Shown here one piece after another: positions 26,569-36,339 of a stretch of 64,000 nucleotides of DNA. The DNA is taken from positions 528,795-592,794 of the forward strand of contig NZ_NSKE01000001.1 in NCBI RefSeq assembly GCF_002287075.1, given 5' to 3'. Source of the DNA: Fodinibius salipaludis. GTDB lineage: Bacteria; Bacteroidota; Rhodothermia; Balneolales; Balneolaceae. The position numbers and the translations under genes were made by a program. Below the pieces are notes generated by a model, which saw only the letters and a program-made list of their open reading frames with translations, ran no database searches and had not been told where the DNA came from. How positions within the stretch are numbered: the first letter of the stretch is position 1; every line of letters starts with the position of its first letter.

Positions 26569-28803
26569 TTATAGTTCAATCACTCTTCCCTTTTCTCGTA
26601 CATAATCAATAAAGTCAGCGTAAACTTCATGGGATGATACGGTAGAGCTATCTCCAACCATAATAAGCTTCCGTTTTGCGCGAGTCAGTGATACATTGAG
26701 TCTTCTAACATCCTCGAGAAAACCTATGTTTCCATTTTTATTGCTTCGGGTCAGTGATATAATAACTACTTCTTTCTCTCGTCCCTGAAAACCATCCACC
26801 GATTTTGTTTCCAGGTTTTCCGTATCAATTTTACGGTCCAGCAAATCAACCTGATCTTTATACGGACTGATAACAGCAATATCTTCCGGCTGTACCCCTG
26901 ATCGCAGTAAATTATCCGCCATCTTTGCTACCAGAAGAGCTTCCTCGGGATTTTCTTTGGATGTTGATCCCTGCTTGGTCCGCTCTGCAGCATCGCGTCC
27001 GGCCGTATCTACAAATATAACCGGTTCACGTGGATCAAGAATCTCCGTCAAATTGTTATCAAATAAATTGATATCCAACTGGAAATCTTCAAGGGTATAC
27101 TCTTTTACACTTTCATTGGCAGATAAAATCCCATCATAGAATTGCTTATTTGAAAATGCCATAATGTTCTCATGCATGCGATACTGTACATCCAGCATAT
27201 TTTTGATATCAGAATGCTTTTCAGCCAGTCGTTCAAAAAGCGTGTCTTCCAATCCTTTGTCAGCAGCTTTTCGATTCTTCACCGTAGGAGGCAGCTGCCG
27301 ATGATCTCCGGCCATTACCACCTTTTTAGCACGAGTAATAGGTATCAAACAGCTCGGCTCAGTCGACTGTGTAGCCTCATCAATCACGACGAGATCAAAC
27401 TCCCGGTTTTCCATCAGTTCACTGCCGGCGGTGCTGTTGGTGGTACAAATAACCTGCTTGGTCTCCAGAATTTCATTAACGGCTTCCTCCCGAAGCTGGT
27501 CCGCTTCCTCAAAAAGCTCCTCGATCTTATTCTGCAGCTCAATCCAGCGGGCCATCTCCTGAATTTTATCTTCGGATACCCCGCGCGAACCGCGCCCCTC
27601 TTCAGCAAGCTCTTTTATTTTGGTATTACTCATACCTCGTCGATATTTACCGGATGGATGGGGGAACTTTTCCTGCTCCTCTTTCTTCTCAAATGCCTGG
27701 GCTCGTAACTCTTCCGACTTACGATACTGGTCATTTTCCTCGATCAGGCTGTCCAGGGTATGATTCTGAAGCTGTGGCGTTACTCGTGCCGGATGTCCTA
27801 CCCGAACGGCTTTTACTCCACGATCCAGCAGGAAATCCAGCATATTATCAACAGCAATATTTGATGCAGCCGTAGCGAGCACTTTCTGTCCGTTGGCTAC
27901 TGCTTGTTCAATCACCTCAATAACTGTTGTTGTCTTACCGGTACCCGGCGGACCGTGAATAAGATGCACATCTTCAGCACCCAAACTGTGGGCTACCGCC
28001 TCTTTTTGGGATTCATTCAGCTCTTTGTTGAACCACTTATCTACCTCTGCTTTTTCTGGTTCCTCAGGTGAACGCAACCCTACTATAATATTCCGAAGAT
28101 CGGCCAATCGTCCGGTTGCTTCCTCTACCCTTGTCAATGCATCCTTCATACGCTGGTAGGTAATATCATTGACATATAGATCCATCCGCAATCCTTTGTC
28201 AAATATAAAGCTCCGGGGCTGATCAAAAGCAACAGTAATAGAATAGTTAGTTTTCTGCACAACCGTACCCGTGGGATTATCGCTGAGCAACGGATCTCTG
28301 CGCGAAATCATCACCAGATCGCCAACAGCTATTTCAGTCTCCGGGAGCGGCTCTCCTTTATGCTGTCGCATAAATTTTACCAGCTTACCTTCGAGCGCAT
28401 TGCCTTCGTCACGTCCTCTTAAATGAAGAATAGCTTTTCCTTCAGCCTCCCGCTGTTGGCCGGAAAGAGTACGAATACTCTCTTCATGCTCCCGCATTTC
28501 CTCCTTGCGTTCCAGCTCAACCAGTTGTTTGAACCGGTCTACATAGCCATAAATGGTTTCAATATCCTTAAAATCTTCCTCTTCTATATTCCGGACCGAT
28601 ACCCTGGAATGATCCACTTTTTTTCCATTCAATTGAGTTGCCAACTCTTCTGCCTTACCATTATTTACTTCTATAAGAGCTCTTGATCCGTTGATATCAA
28701 TATTGCCAATAATGCCCGGATCTATATCTGTTTCACCGCCAATGGCGCCAAGAATATCGCCCGGACCTTGGTTTTTCAGTTCAGTGATTAAAATATTGCT
28801 CAT
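26569..28803 (-). CDS. DbpA-like RNA-binding domain fused to IGHMBP2/SMUBP2-type superfamily 1 helicase
   Basis: 744 residues. The first 75 residues (PGDILGAIGGETDIDPGIIG, IDINGSRALIEV, LNGKKVDHSRVSVR) match the DbpA domain normally found at the C-terminus of DEAD-box RNA helicases. The rest is an SF1B helicase: Walker A GPPGTGKTTTVIE near 281, a helical insert about 350-440, VVIDEATQST, MAGDHRQLPPT, VQYRMHENIM, VDGFQGREKEVVIISLTRS and NVSLTRAKRKLIMVGD. IGHMBP2-like proteins unwind RNA or DNA 5' to 3'. The fused domain suggests structured RNA as target. It converges with the subtilisin gene (12 nt apart). Confidence 0.92.
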   Translation of the reverse strand: MSNILITELKNQGPGDILGAIGGETDIDPGIIGNIDINGSRALIEVNNGKAEELATQLNGKKVDHSRVSVRNIEEEDFKDIETIYGYVDRFKQLVELERKEEMREHEESIRTLSGQQREAEGKAILHLRGRDEGNALEGKLVKFMRQHKGEPLPETEIAVGDLVMISRRDPLLSDNPTGTVVQKTNYSITVAFDQPRSFIFDKGLRMDLYVNDITYQRMKDALTRVEEATGRLADLRNIIVGLRSPEEPEKAEVDKWFNKELNESQKEAVAHSLGAEDVHLIHGPPGTGKTTTVIEVIEQAVANGQKVLATAASNIAVDNMLDFLLDRGVKAVRVGHPARVTPQLQNHTLDSLIEENDQYRKSEELRAQAFEKKEEQEKFPHPSGKYRRGMSNTKIKELAEEGRGSRGVSEDKIQEMARWIELQNKIEELFEEADQLREEAVNEILETKQVICTTNSTAGSELMENREFDLVVIDEATQSTEPSCLIPITRAKKVVMAGDHRQLPPTVKNRKAADKGLEDTLFERLAEKHSDIKNMLDVQYRMHENIMAFSNKQFYDGILSANESVKEYTLEDFQLDINLFDNNLTEILDPREPVIFVDTAGRDAAERTKQGSTSKENPEEALLVAKMADNLLRSGVQPEDIAVISPYKDQVDLLDRKIDTENLETKSVDGFQGREKEVVIISLTRSNKNGNIGFLEDVRRLNVSLTRAKRKLIMVGDSSTVSSHEVYADFIDYVREKGRVIEL

Positions 28804-29028
28804 AGCCTTATTCTAATCTCTTCTTATCTTCTTTTTATTTTGATTTAGCTTCATCTAAACACAAAAAAAAGTAAAAGGAATTCCAAGCATCTCCGAAAAT
28901 TACAGATTACATTTTTGAAAATTCTCTGATGAAACTAAAAATAGATATGCCTATCCTAAAAACGATATAACTATCCCACTAAATAATTAGAATCAACTTG
29001 CTAACCCTTTTTCTTCTTTAGATATGTT

Positions 29029-29850
29029 TTATCCGGATTTTCTACCCGACACTATCACAAATTCTCCCGGAATTTCATATCCAGACCCATTACTGTAAGA
29101 CTTGATGGATTCTATATATTCGGCATGAACCTCATTTTTGGTTTTTTCATCAAACTTGCGATATGCCAAGGCTACGGCTCCTCCCAGGAAAGCGGCAGTA
29201 ATAGCCTGTTCATCCGAATCGAAATGTAGTGTCATATCAAATCGATCAGACCTCAGATCTTCAAAGCCAGCTTTTTGAAATGTTTTGTGCAAATTCTCTC
29301 CCGTTCCCAACTGGAAAAAGAGTGGACATACATCTGACTCTACCCGACGGTCTACGATAGGAAAAAGTTCTGTCCATCCACAAGCACTGCGACGACCCCA
29401 AACCAAAGCCGTAGCTCGTCCACCCGGTTTTACCACCCGATACATTTCCTTTATCGCATTATCCGGATTTGGATAATACATCAATCCCAGCGAGTTGATA
29501 GCAATATCAAACAACGAATCCGGCAGATCAAGATCTTCAGCATCCATATGTTCAAAAGTGATATGTGAAAATCCTTTCTTTTCTGTTTCCTCAGCCGCTT
29601 TTTGAATCATACCTTCGGAAAGATCGATCCCCACAACTTCGCCCTCCGATCCTACGGCCCGGGCGATAGGAATCGTCACTAATCCCGTACCGCAGGATAT
29701 ATCTAACACCTTCGCTCCTTTTTGAAGGTTCGACTTTTTAAGCAGCCGCTCCTGGGCCGGACTAAGCTGGTGCTGCCAACCTGCATCATAATGCGGGGAA
29801 GAATAATCCCATCCATATCGCTGTACTCTACGTTGTAGTTCCGGTTTCAT
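29029..29850 (-). CDS. Class I SAM-dependent methyltransferase
   Basis: 273 residues from ATG 29850. The SAM loop is KVLDISCGTGLVTIPIARAV near 45, followed by VVGIDLSEGMIQKA and the acidic FEHMDAEDLDLP; the post-motif FDIAINSLGLMYYPNPDNAI is as in UbiE/COQ5-like enzymes. A small-molecule acceptor is likely but unknown. It is the last gene of a minus-strand run of an OsmC protein and two methyltransferases, with 28 nt to the upstream gene. It is probably not the sole UbiE of the cell because the UbiE-specific ends are missing. Confidence 0.85.
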   Translation of the reverse strand: MKPELQRRVQRYGWDYSSPHYDAGWQHQLSPAQERLLKKSNLQKGAKVLDISCGTGLVTIPIARAVGSEGEVVGIDLSEGMIQKAAEETEKKGFSHITFEHMDAEDLDLPDSLFDIAINSLGLMYYPNPDNAIKEMYRVVKPGGRATALVWGRRSACGWTELFPIVDRRVESDVCPLFFQLGTGENLHKTFQKAGFEDLRSDRFDMTLHFDSDEQAITAAFLGGAVALAYRKFDEKTKNEVHAEYIESIKSYSNGSGYEIPGEFVIVSGRKSG

Positions 29851-29878
29851 AATTGTTGAACTAAGTGTTGATTGAATT

Positions 29879-30574
29879 TTAATTTTTTATAGCAACTACG
29901 CAGCAAGACTCAAGCCTAAGCTCACTACCGTTAAATTCCATTTTTGGATCTAATCTTGACGTTGTTTCCAGCAGGGAAAACCCATTCTCAATTAGTATTT
30001 CTTTCCATTCTTCAACTTTATACAGATTGAATCCAAACTGTACGAATGGAAAATTGAGCATGCTTTCCCTGGTCCTCATCCCTGTATAAAATCTGCCTCC
30101 CGACTTGAGTACACGGTGAATTTCTTGCAGATGAGGCTCAGGATCATCCCAAAAATAGATTACCATATTGCAAAATACTTTATCAAAGAATTGATCGTCA
30201 TACGGAAGCGCATCACTACATCCCCACTGAAGATCCAACCTGCCGGAAGTAATAGGTGCGCTGTTATTTTCCTTTGCAGTCTCAACCATTTCTTTGGAAT
30301 AATCTATTCCGGCAACTTCCAGTCCGTTAACATTTGAAAACAGCTTGTCGAAAAACTTACCGTTGCCAAACCCTATTTCCAGTATCCGGTCGTTATCCTT
30401 TGGCTCTATCAGATCAATCATCACATCATAAAGAGGTTTATTGGCCTCGTTCATTTTAAAACCAACTTCTTCAGCTAAGTCTCCCGAAGGTTGACGGAGT
30501 TGTTGGGCTATAGTTTTCGGATCGGGATCAGGTCTGAAATAATTTTGAAGTTTTTGCAGAATAGTTGGCGTCAC
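29879..30574 (-). CDS. Class I SAM-dependent methyltransferase
   Basis: 231 residues from a GTG start that overlaps the OsmC stop (GTGA, 30571-30574), so translation is coupled. SAM motif: DRILEIGFGNGKFFDKLF near 63, VAGIDYSKEMVETAKEN, then a YDDQFFDKVFCNMVIYFWDD stretch typical of type-11 methyltransferases, and HRVLKSGGRFY. The substrate is unknown. The pairing with an OsmC peroxidase-like protein and a second methyltransferase suggests a shared stress or detoxification role; that is inference. Confidence 0.85.
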   Translation of the reverse strand: MTPTILQKLQNYFRPDPDPKTIAQQLRQPSGDLAEEVGFKMNEANKPLYDVMIDLIEPKDNDRILEIGFGNGKFFDKLFSNVNGLEVAGIDYSKEMVETAKENNSAPITSGRLDLQWGCSDALPYDDQFFDKVFCNMVIYFWDDPEPHLQEIHRVLKSGGRFYTGMRTRESMLNFPFVQFGFNLYKVEEWKEILIENGFSLLETTSRLDPKMEFNGSELRLESCCVVAIKN

Positions 30575-31098
30575 GTTGCCTCCTTCTCTTTTGATTTGAT
30601 GATCACTTCCCGCTCAACCGGAATAGCTCGACTAAAATCATCTAACACCGGACTGTGTTTATCTGCATCTTCGATCATCTTCATTATTTGATCTTTCGTA
30701 GCCGGACTTTCGATGTAAACTCTGTATCGAATGGCCTCAAATCCGGGCGGATCATCTGTAATATGCAACATGCCCCGAGCATCAAAATCCGACTCGACAT
30801 CAATTTCGATGTTATCTATCGGGATTCCCAGCACGGCAGCTCGCTGCGAATAAGCAATTGCCAGGCAACTGCCTAAGGCACCACGTTCTAAAATTCCGGG
30901 TCCCGGCCCTGCGTCATTTCCTCCCTCGGCTTCGCCGATATCCACCTTGAATTTCCAGTGTTTATGCTCCACCTCACAGGTCGTTCCGTCAAACAATCGC
31001 ACTTTTGTTGTAGTCGTACTCTTCGCTTTTGACGGACGCATCTGTAACGCCTTTTTGTTTCGTTCAAAGGCTTCTTTAATCATTTTTGGATCAGCCAT
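30571..31098 (-). CDS. OsmC/Ohr-family protein
   Basis: 175 residues. The OsmC core is visible: CEVEHKHWKFKVD, then GAGPGPGILERGALGSCLAI-like context around residues 70-90 with the reactive Cys in LGSCLAIAYS, followed by the second half VESDFDARGMLHI. The usual second Cys of Ohr-type peroxidases is not seen, so it fits the broader YhfA/OsmC-like group rather than a classical two-Cys peroxidase. Cytoplasmic. First gene of a coupled cluster with two methyltransferases. Confidence 0.85.
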   Translation of the reverse strand: MADPKMIKEAFERNKKALQMRPSKAKSTTTTKVRLFDGTTCEVEHKHWKFKVDIGEAEGGNDAGPGPGILERGALGSCLAIAYSQRAAVLGIPIDNIEIDVESDFDARGMLHITDDPPGFEAIRYRVYIESPATKDQIMKMIEDADKHSPVLDDFSRAIPVEREVIIKSKEKEAT

Positions 31099-31126
31099 AA
31101 TTGCTTTTTTTTACAGTTAGTTTCAC

Positions 31127-32740
31127 TCAATTGGTAGCAAGAAAATTGCGCACCTTTTTAAACATTGGTCGCTCCACTTCTTCGGGTGATGCGGTGGCAA
31201 CCAGCGCCTTGTAGTGTTCTTTGGCTTTATTCCTATTTCCTGCCAGCTCGGCAGCACGTCCCGCACCATAAAGACTTCTAAATCGATTGGCAGATATCTC
31301 TAAGCTTTTCTCATATGCTGTTAAGGCTTCTTCAGGCCGATCCATCTTCAAAAGCATATCTCCCAGCAGTTCGCGCGCTGGTAAAATATGCCCCGGTGTG
31401 ATGGGATGCTTGTCAACGGAATCCTCGGTATCAGCGGCTTCCTTCATAAGAGTAAGAGCTTCTTCTTGATCACCCTGCTCAAAAATCATCCACGACTCAA
31501 CGGCCTTACGTTGGGCATCGGTCAGTACAGCCCAGTAACTTTTCTCTTTTTCTTTCAACTTTTGATACAGATTGTTTAGCGAATCCACTGCTTTACGAGC
31601 CTCATCCAAATCACCGGAACGCGCTGCACCAATACCGCGAGTAAAATAAATCATCGATTGCGCGACGGGATATTTTTCAAGCGAAAAAGTATTGGGTGAC
31701 TGCAAATCAATTTGGGCCGCTTTATCCCATTCTTCACGTTCCAAATTGTAGCGTGCTTGTGCAGCGGCAACGGCGTAGGCAGATCCTAAATGATCTTGCA
31801 GATTTCTAACCTCAATCGTTTTCTGAGCCACTTCTTTCGCTTTTTTATCTTCTCCCCGTTGCAGATGAGCATAGGTCAGGTAGTCCAACGCATGGACATA
31901 ATGCATCGAAATCTCATCTTCTGATGACTGCCGCAATGCCGTCTCTGCCGAACGCTTATTCCAATTTATAACATCCGCCCAGATACCCTGGCGAACAAAA
32001 ATATGGCTCGGCATGTGCAGGGCATGCGGCACATCGGGAGCCACTTTATCGTAGGCCCGAGCTACATCAACAGCCCGCTCTGCCAACTTTGGATTATCAT
32101 AAGCGTGGATAATGTAATGAAACAGTCCCGGATGCTCGGGATGTTGCTCATGTAATTCTTCAAGCATAGCGCCCGCTTTTTGCTGATGGCTTAGCGACTC
32201 GTCATCGGGCGGTGCCGTAGCCAGATGTCCCAGCGCGTAAAATGCGGCTGCATCTTCATCATCAGGATACTGCTCGTGCAAAGTGCGATATCCCTCCTCA
32301 AAGACAACAAGCTGATCGCCATATGAGGTGGCCTCCCAATTTTCAAAAAATGGCTCCACCGCATTGATATATGCCATTTCTCGATCATTAAGATTCTCCA
32401 TCTCTTTTGCCTTTGCTAAGGCTTTACTGCCCGCTTCAAAATCGGCATCCGATGGTCGCTGTCCCCAAAGTGGGTGGATATAGCTCATGGCAATACCCCA
32501 CTGCGCCATTGCGCACCCGGTATCCTGTTCGGCGACTTTATTAAACCTATCCCGAGCCTGCTCGTACATCATATGATGCATCAAGGCCAAGGCATGATTA
32601 AAATCATCCTGAACTTGCTCATTGCACGAAATATTAAAATCAACTTTCCCATGCTGCTGAGACTGGGCGTTCATCTCCTGAATAGGTACGACCATCATCA
32701 ATCCTAATGCGTATAAACATATAAGTATTTTCTTTTTCAT
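31127..32740 (-). CDS. Exported tetratricopeptide-repeat protein
   Basis: 537 residues from ATG 32740, which has GAGGAG 6-12 nt upstream; a TTG seven codons earlier is discarded. A signal peptide covers about residues 1-26. TPR-like helical pairs cover most of the protein (HALALMHHMMYEQARDRFNK near 50; TAYEKSLEISANRFRSLYGA and AGNRNKAKEHYKALV near the end). The FNKVAEQDTGCAMAQWGIAM segment is typical of a TPR family seen in Bacteroidota and Proteobacteria of unknown function. Likely a periplasmic scaffold. It lies 28 nt behind the OsmC start region's gene cluster, on the same strand. Confidence 0.8.
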   Translation of the reverse strand: MKKKILICLYALGLMMVVPIQEMNAQSQQHGKVDFNISCNEQVQDDFNHALALMHHMMYEQARDRFNKVAEQDTGCAMAQWGIAMSYIHPLWGQRPSDADFEAGSKALAKAKEMENLNDREMAYINAVEPFFENWEATSYGDQLVVFEEGYRTLHEQYPDDEDAAAFYALGHLATAPPDDESLSHQQKAGAMLEELHEQHPEHPGLFHYIIHAYDNPKLAERAVDVARAYDKVAPDVPHALHMPSHIFVRQGIWADVINWNKRSAETALRQSSEDEISMHYVHALDYLTYAHLQRGEDKKAKEVAQKTIEVRNLQDHLGSAYAVAAAQARYNLEREEWDKAAQIDLQSPNTFSLEKYPVAQSMIYFTRGIGAARSGDLDEARKAVDSLNNLYQKLKEKEKSYWAVLTDAQRKAVESWMIFEQGDQEEALTLMKEAADTEDSVDKHPITPGHILPARELLGDMLLKMDRPEEALTAYEKSLEISANRFRSLYGAGRAAELAGNRNKAKEHYKALVATASPEEVERPMFKKVRNFLATN

Positions 32741-32825
32741 AATTCTCTCCTCGTTTTTCAATCAATTTTAAGAGCAATCTGAAAAATTGCACGACTACCC
32801 TGTTTTAACTTTTAGTCAATAATGG

Positions 32826-33593
32826 TTAGGCAAGTTCCTCTTGCTTATATTCTTTTTCCTTGATACTCAATCCTGGAAAAAATTTGGGCACACGTTTTCG
32901 ATAATCCTCATATTTACCTCCGAATCGTCGAACTATCGCTCTTTCTTCGTAGTAAACACCTATTACGATATAGAGCGTCATCCCACAGGAAAAAATAAGA
33001 TGCCCTACCGTCATATGTGAGATAGACCAAAATGCGATTAAAAATCCGAGCATAAGCGGATGGCGAAAGTATTTGTAAAACCCCGGTTCCATGAATTGCG
33101 GCGGGTTTTGTTTACGATCCCTCATGTAATTCCAGACCTGTTTCAATCCAAAAAGATTAAAATGATCAATCATCCAGGTTGAAAGGAATACAATCATCCA
33201 TCCCAGCCAGAATCCCCACTGCAGTACCAACGAAGCCCACGCTGTTTCGACTTGCCAGACCGTTTCGGGCAACGGTTGCCAGAACCAAAGAAGTAATATT
33301 AATGCAATGGACGAGAACAATACATAAGTGCTTCGCTCTACCGGCTTAGGCACCAATTTCGTCCACCAATCTTTGAAAGATTTCCGCGCCATTACTGTGT
33401 GCTGAATCCTAAACAGGGCAATCAATCCTAAATTGATAAGCAACGATTGGAGTATTGGTCCGGCTGCCCCTGAGTTCACCGTTGTGGCGACATAGGCTCC
33501 AAAATTTCTAAGAAAAAGTATCAACCATAAAAAACTCACGAAAAAAATCAAATAACAGATAGCTCCATAGATGAATGCGATTAATTTTTTCAT
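32826..33593 (-). CDS. NnrU/isoprenylcysteine-methyltransferase-like membrane protein, MddA type
   Basis: 255 residues with about six membrane helices. The C-terminal half carries the methyltransferase signature of this superfamily: GFYKYFRHPLMLGFLIAFWS near 165, TVGHLIFSCGMTLYI and YYEERAIVRRFGGKYEDYRK near 220. The match is best to MddA, the enzyme that methylates methanethiol to dimethyl sulfide with SAM, as I recall its sequence. Related NnrU proteins have other roles, so the activity is a family-based inference. A secreted cupin gene lies just upstream (60 nt). Confidence 0.72.
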   Translation of the reverse strand: MKKLIAFIYGAICYLIFFVSFLWLILFLRNFGAYVATTVNSGAAGPILQSLLINLGLIALFRIQHTVMARKSFKDWWTKLVPKPVERSTYVLFSSIALILLLWFWQPLPETVWQVETAWASLVLQWGFWLGWMIVFLSTWMIDHFNLFGLKQVWNYMRDRKQNPPQFMEPGFYKYFRHPLMLGFLIAFWSISHMTVGHLIFSCGMTLYIVIGVYYEERAIVRRFGGKYEDYRKRVPKFFPGLSIKEKEYKQEELA

Positions 33594-33653
33594 TATATGT
33601 AAGATTTGTCATTGGATTTAGCAATATAGATGCCTCCTTTTATCCGAAACAGT

Positions 33654-34106
33654 TTACTTAGCTGCAAAAGCATCGATAGGCTCCTCAAACGCAATAAAAA
33701 GCACACAAGGTTCATCAGATTCACATGAAGCTGTATGTGGTAATTCGGGCGGTCCATAGGCATACATGCCCGGGGTAATGACAGCGGGATCCTGTCCCTC
33801 ATAATTCACATTCATCTCTCCTGATACCAACACCATACGTTCAGCCGAATGATGCCAGTGATTAGTCACTGCTGTATTACCCTGCAGCTTAAAAAATATA
33901 TCGGTATTTGGTTTTTTTGGATTCCCTTGTAAAACAGAAATACTGCAGCTTTCCGGCATAAATTCGGGGCAGTTAACCCATTCAAGGTTATCGTCATCTG
34001 CACTCTGGGTAAAGGAAGCATGTTGCTCTTGAGCTAAGAGAGTTGCCGGAATTAAAAAGAAAATTATTATAGCTGTGGACGTAATATGTTTTAAAATTGT
34101 AGACAT
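33654..34106 (-). CDS. Secreted cupin-domain protein
   Basis: 150 residues. A signal peptide (about 1-25, ending TLLAQ) precedes a single cupin barrel: TAVTNHWHHSAERMVLVSGE near 80 supplies the first metal-binding His/Glu set and YGPPELPHTASCES near 117 the second. Such proteins bind a metal ion in the periplasm; the role is unknown. It is 60 nt ahead of the MddA-like gene on the same strand. Confidence 0.85.
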   Translation of the reverse strand: MSTILKHITSTAIIIFFLIPATLLAQEQHASFTQSADDDNLEWVNCPEFMPESCSISVLQGNPKKPNTDIFFKLQGNTAVTNHWHHSAERMVLVSGEMNVNYEGQDPAVITPGMYAYGPPELPHTASCESDEPCVLFIAFEEPIDAFAAK

Positions 34107-34317
34107 GATGATAGAGGTATTTTTTGTTTGATTTATTGCGATAATAGGTATTTTGAGCTTTTAGATACTCTCTCGATTATCTATGAGTTAAGGAATTTCC
34201 CTTAAACTCAATTACGCTTAAAATCTAACTCTCTCGGTGGGAAAGGACAATTTTAGGAAGGTCAACAATAGGTAAACAATCCGAAAATGAATGGGGAAAC
34301 AAATACTTTCGCCAGTT

Positions 34318-36267
34318 TCAACTAAGTTCCTTTCCCTCTTTTTCAATCTCCATCATAAACTCCGTCAGGTTTTCTTCGGTTTCAATATCCAACTTTTTTC
34401 GGAGTCGGTAGCGTGCCGTCTTTACGCTGTTGGGAGTAATCCCCATAATAGTGGCCGTCTCTTTAATAGACAGGTTCAATTTAGCCAGAGCGGAAAGACG
34501 TAGCTCGTTGGGAGTCAGCTCGGGATATTTCTTTTTGAGAGTGTCAAAGAAATGATCATGCACCTCTTCAAAATAAAGACGAAACTGCTCCCAATCCTCA
34601 TCCAGACTAAAACTATAATCTACCAGATTTCGCAGTTTTTGCAACGATTTATTCACGTTGCCATTCTCCTTATGGCGCATTTCGTTGATCTTCTCCTTCA
34701 ACTCCTTCATTGTCTCATTTTTCTGCACCAGATGTAAAGTATGGGTCGTCAGCTGTTTATTCTTGAAATCCAGTTCTTGCTCAAGCTGCTCTTCTTTGAG
34801 CCGCTTATTTTCCAGTTGCGTGCGATTCTTATTTATCTTTATTCGCTGACGATTGTAAACTAATATTCCTATAATCCCTATTAGAATCAGACCAACTAAA
34901 AATGCATTTCTGAGTAGAGCCTGCTGCTTTTTTTCTTTCTGAAGCAGAGCAATTTCCTGCTCTTTCTTTTTGGTCTCATACCGAGTCTGCATTTCAGCAA
35001 TCTGCCGCGATTTGGTTTGATTGAAAATGCTATCCCTTACGGCAATCATTTGTTCCTGGGCTATTAATGCTTGTTCGAACTCACGCTTTTCACGATACGC
35101 TTCAATCAAAACTTCTAACACTTGGCGACTGAGTTCAAATGACTGCACTTCCTCGGCGGTATCCAATGCCTTCGATGCCACTGCAATAGATTGTGTCGGT
35201 TCTTCCTCCTCAAGATAATTTCTGGCAATCTGGATCTGAGCTTTAACCACTTCCTCCAGCCTTCCAATTTCCCTGAATAAATCCAGCGTCTGCATTAAAT
35301 ACGAATTGGCAGTAGATAACTCTCCCTGTTCAGCATAGATAACAGCAATATTTTTCATTGCCAGGGCTTGCAAACTTTTACCCGCCATTCCCGTGGCCAA
35401 ACTCAGTGCCTCTTGGTTTGCCTCCAACGCCTGTTGGTACGATTTCGCATTTTTATATAAATCACTGATCTCTAATAAAATTGTTGCTGAGGCATGCTCA
35501 CCGGGCAGCTGCCGGGAGGCTTCCAATGCCGTATTCATAAATTGCAAGGCTTGGTCTGTTTCTCCTAATGAGGCATAAATATTACCCAGCTGCACTGCAT
35601 TTATTGCTGTCTCACTGGCATTATCGTACTCCTCACTAATTGATAATGTCCGCTTATAAAAATGGATAGCCTTTTCCTTCTGTCCCAGCCGCTCATTGAT
35701 AACCCCAATATTCTTCAGCGTATTTATTAATTGTTTCTGATCGGCCAGTTTCTCTCGAAGCTCAAGAGCATTGTAATAATACTCGAGCGCTTTTGGATAG
35801 TCACTTTGCCTTCGATACAACGCCCCGATATTTTCAAGTGTTGCCGCCTCTCTTTGAGGCCCTCCTAATTGTTTATAGATACGTTTCGCTGCCAAAAGAT
35901 GCTGTAATCCTTCTGGATGTTCTCCATTCATTGACAGCAATCGTCCTAATCTACGATGGCTTTCCGCTCGCATATTTTTTCTCGTATGAAGCTGAGCATT
36001 TTGTAATGCTTCCCGTGCATAAGTGATTGCGGAATCGATATTTGATCGTTGGATATGCTCACTTAAATCCCACAATACCTCAATACGATGTTCTCCCTGT
36101 GTTCCTTGCAGTTGTGACTTTAGGCTATCGGTGTTGGGTACCAGCTGGGCGCAGAGAGTTGAGACACTAAAATAGAGAAATACTATGCAGATGAAAAATA
36201 CCTTGATAACCCCAGATATCAAGTGATTTTTCCATCCTAATCCGTATTCTGGATTAAAAAGGTACAT
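34318..36267 (-). CDS. Membrane-anchored TPR protein with LuxR-type HTH C-terminus
   Basis: 649 residues. A hydrophobic segment near 18-40 acts as signal or anchor; TPR repeats fill about 45-400 (ALEYYYNALELREKLADQKQ and similar). A membrane helix lies near 452-472 (FLVGLILIGIIGILVY), a coiled coil near 480-540, and the C-terminus has a LuxR/GerE-like HTH (LTPNELRLSALAKLNLSIKE, then ITPNSVKTARYRLRKKL). This layout recurs in Bacteroidota as one-piece sensors: periplasmic TPRs, cytoplasmic DNA-binding end. Targets are unknown. It stands alone, 72 nt behind hmgA in the same direction's upstream gap. Confidence 0.85.
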   Translation of the reverse strand: MYLFNPEYGLGWKNHLISGVIKVFFICIVFLYFSVSTLCAQLVPNTDSLKSQLQGTQGEHRIEVLWDLSEHIQRSNIDSAITYAREALQNAQLHTRKNMRAESHRRLGRLLSMNGEHPEGLQHLLAAKRIYKQLGGPQREAATLENIGALYRRQSDYPKALEYYYNALELREKLADQKQLINTLKNIGVINERLGQKEKAIHFYKRTLSISEEYDNASETAINAVQLGNIYASLGETDQALQFMNTALEASRQLPGEHASATILLEISDLYKNAKSYQQALEANQEALSLATGMAGKSLQALAMKNIAVIYAEQGELSTANSYLMQTLDLFREIGRLEEVVKAQIQIARNYLEEEEPTQSIAVASKALDTAEEVQSFELSRQVLEVLIEAYREKREFEQALIAQEQMIAVRDSIFNQTKSRQIAEMQTRYETKKKEQEIALLQKEKKQQALLRNAFLVGLILIGIIGILVYNRQRIKINKNRTQLENKRLKEEQLEQELDFKNKQLTTHTLHLVQKNETMKELKEKINEMRHKENGNVNKSLQKLRNLVDYSFSLDEDWEQFRLYFEEVHDHFFDTLKKKYPELTPNELRLSALAKLNLSIKETATIMGITPNSVKTARYRLRKKLDIETEENLTEFMMEIEKEGKELS

Positions 36268-36339
36268 AGGATCCCTAATTTAGAGAAAAAGCCCAGCACG
36301 CTAACTCCAATCCGGACTCAAATTGTAAATTATCTAAAC

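Noticed and set aside
27172..27708. 178-residue open frame opposite to the helicase
   Set aside because: Shadow frame within the conserved helicase core.
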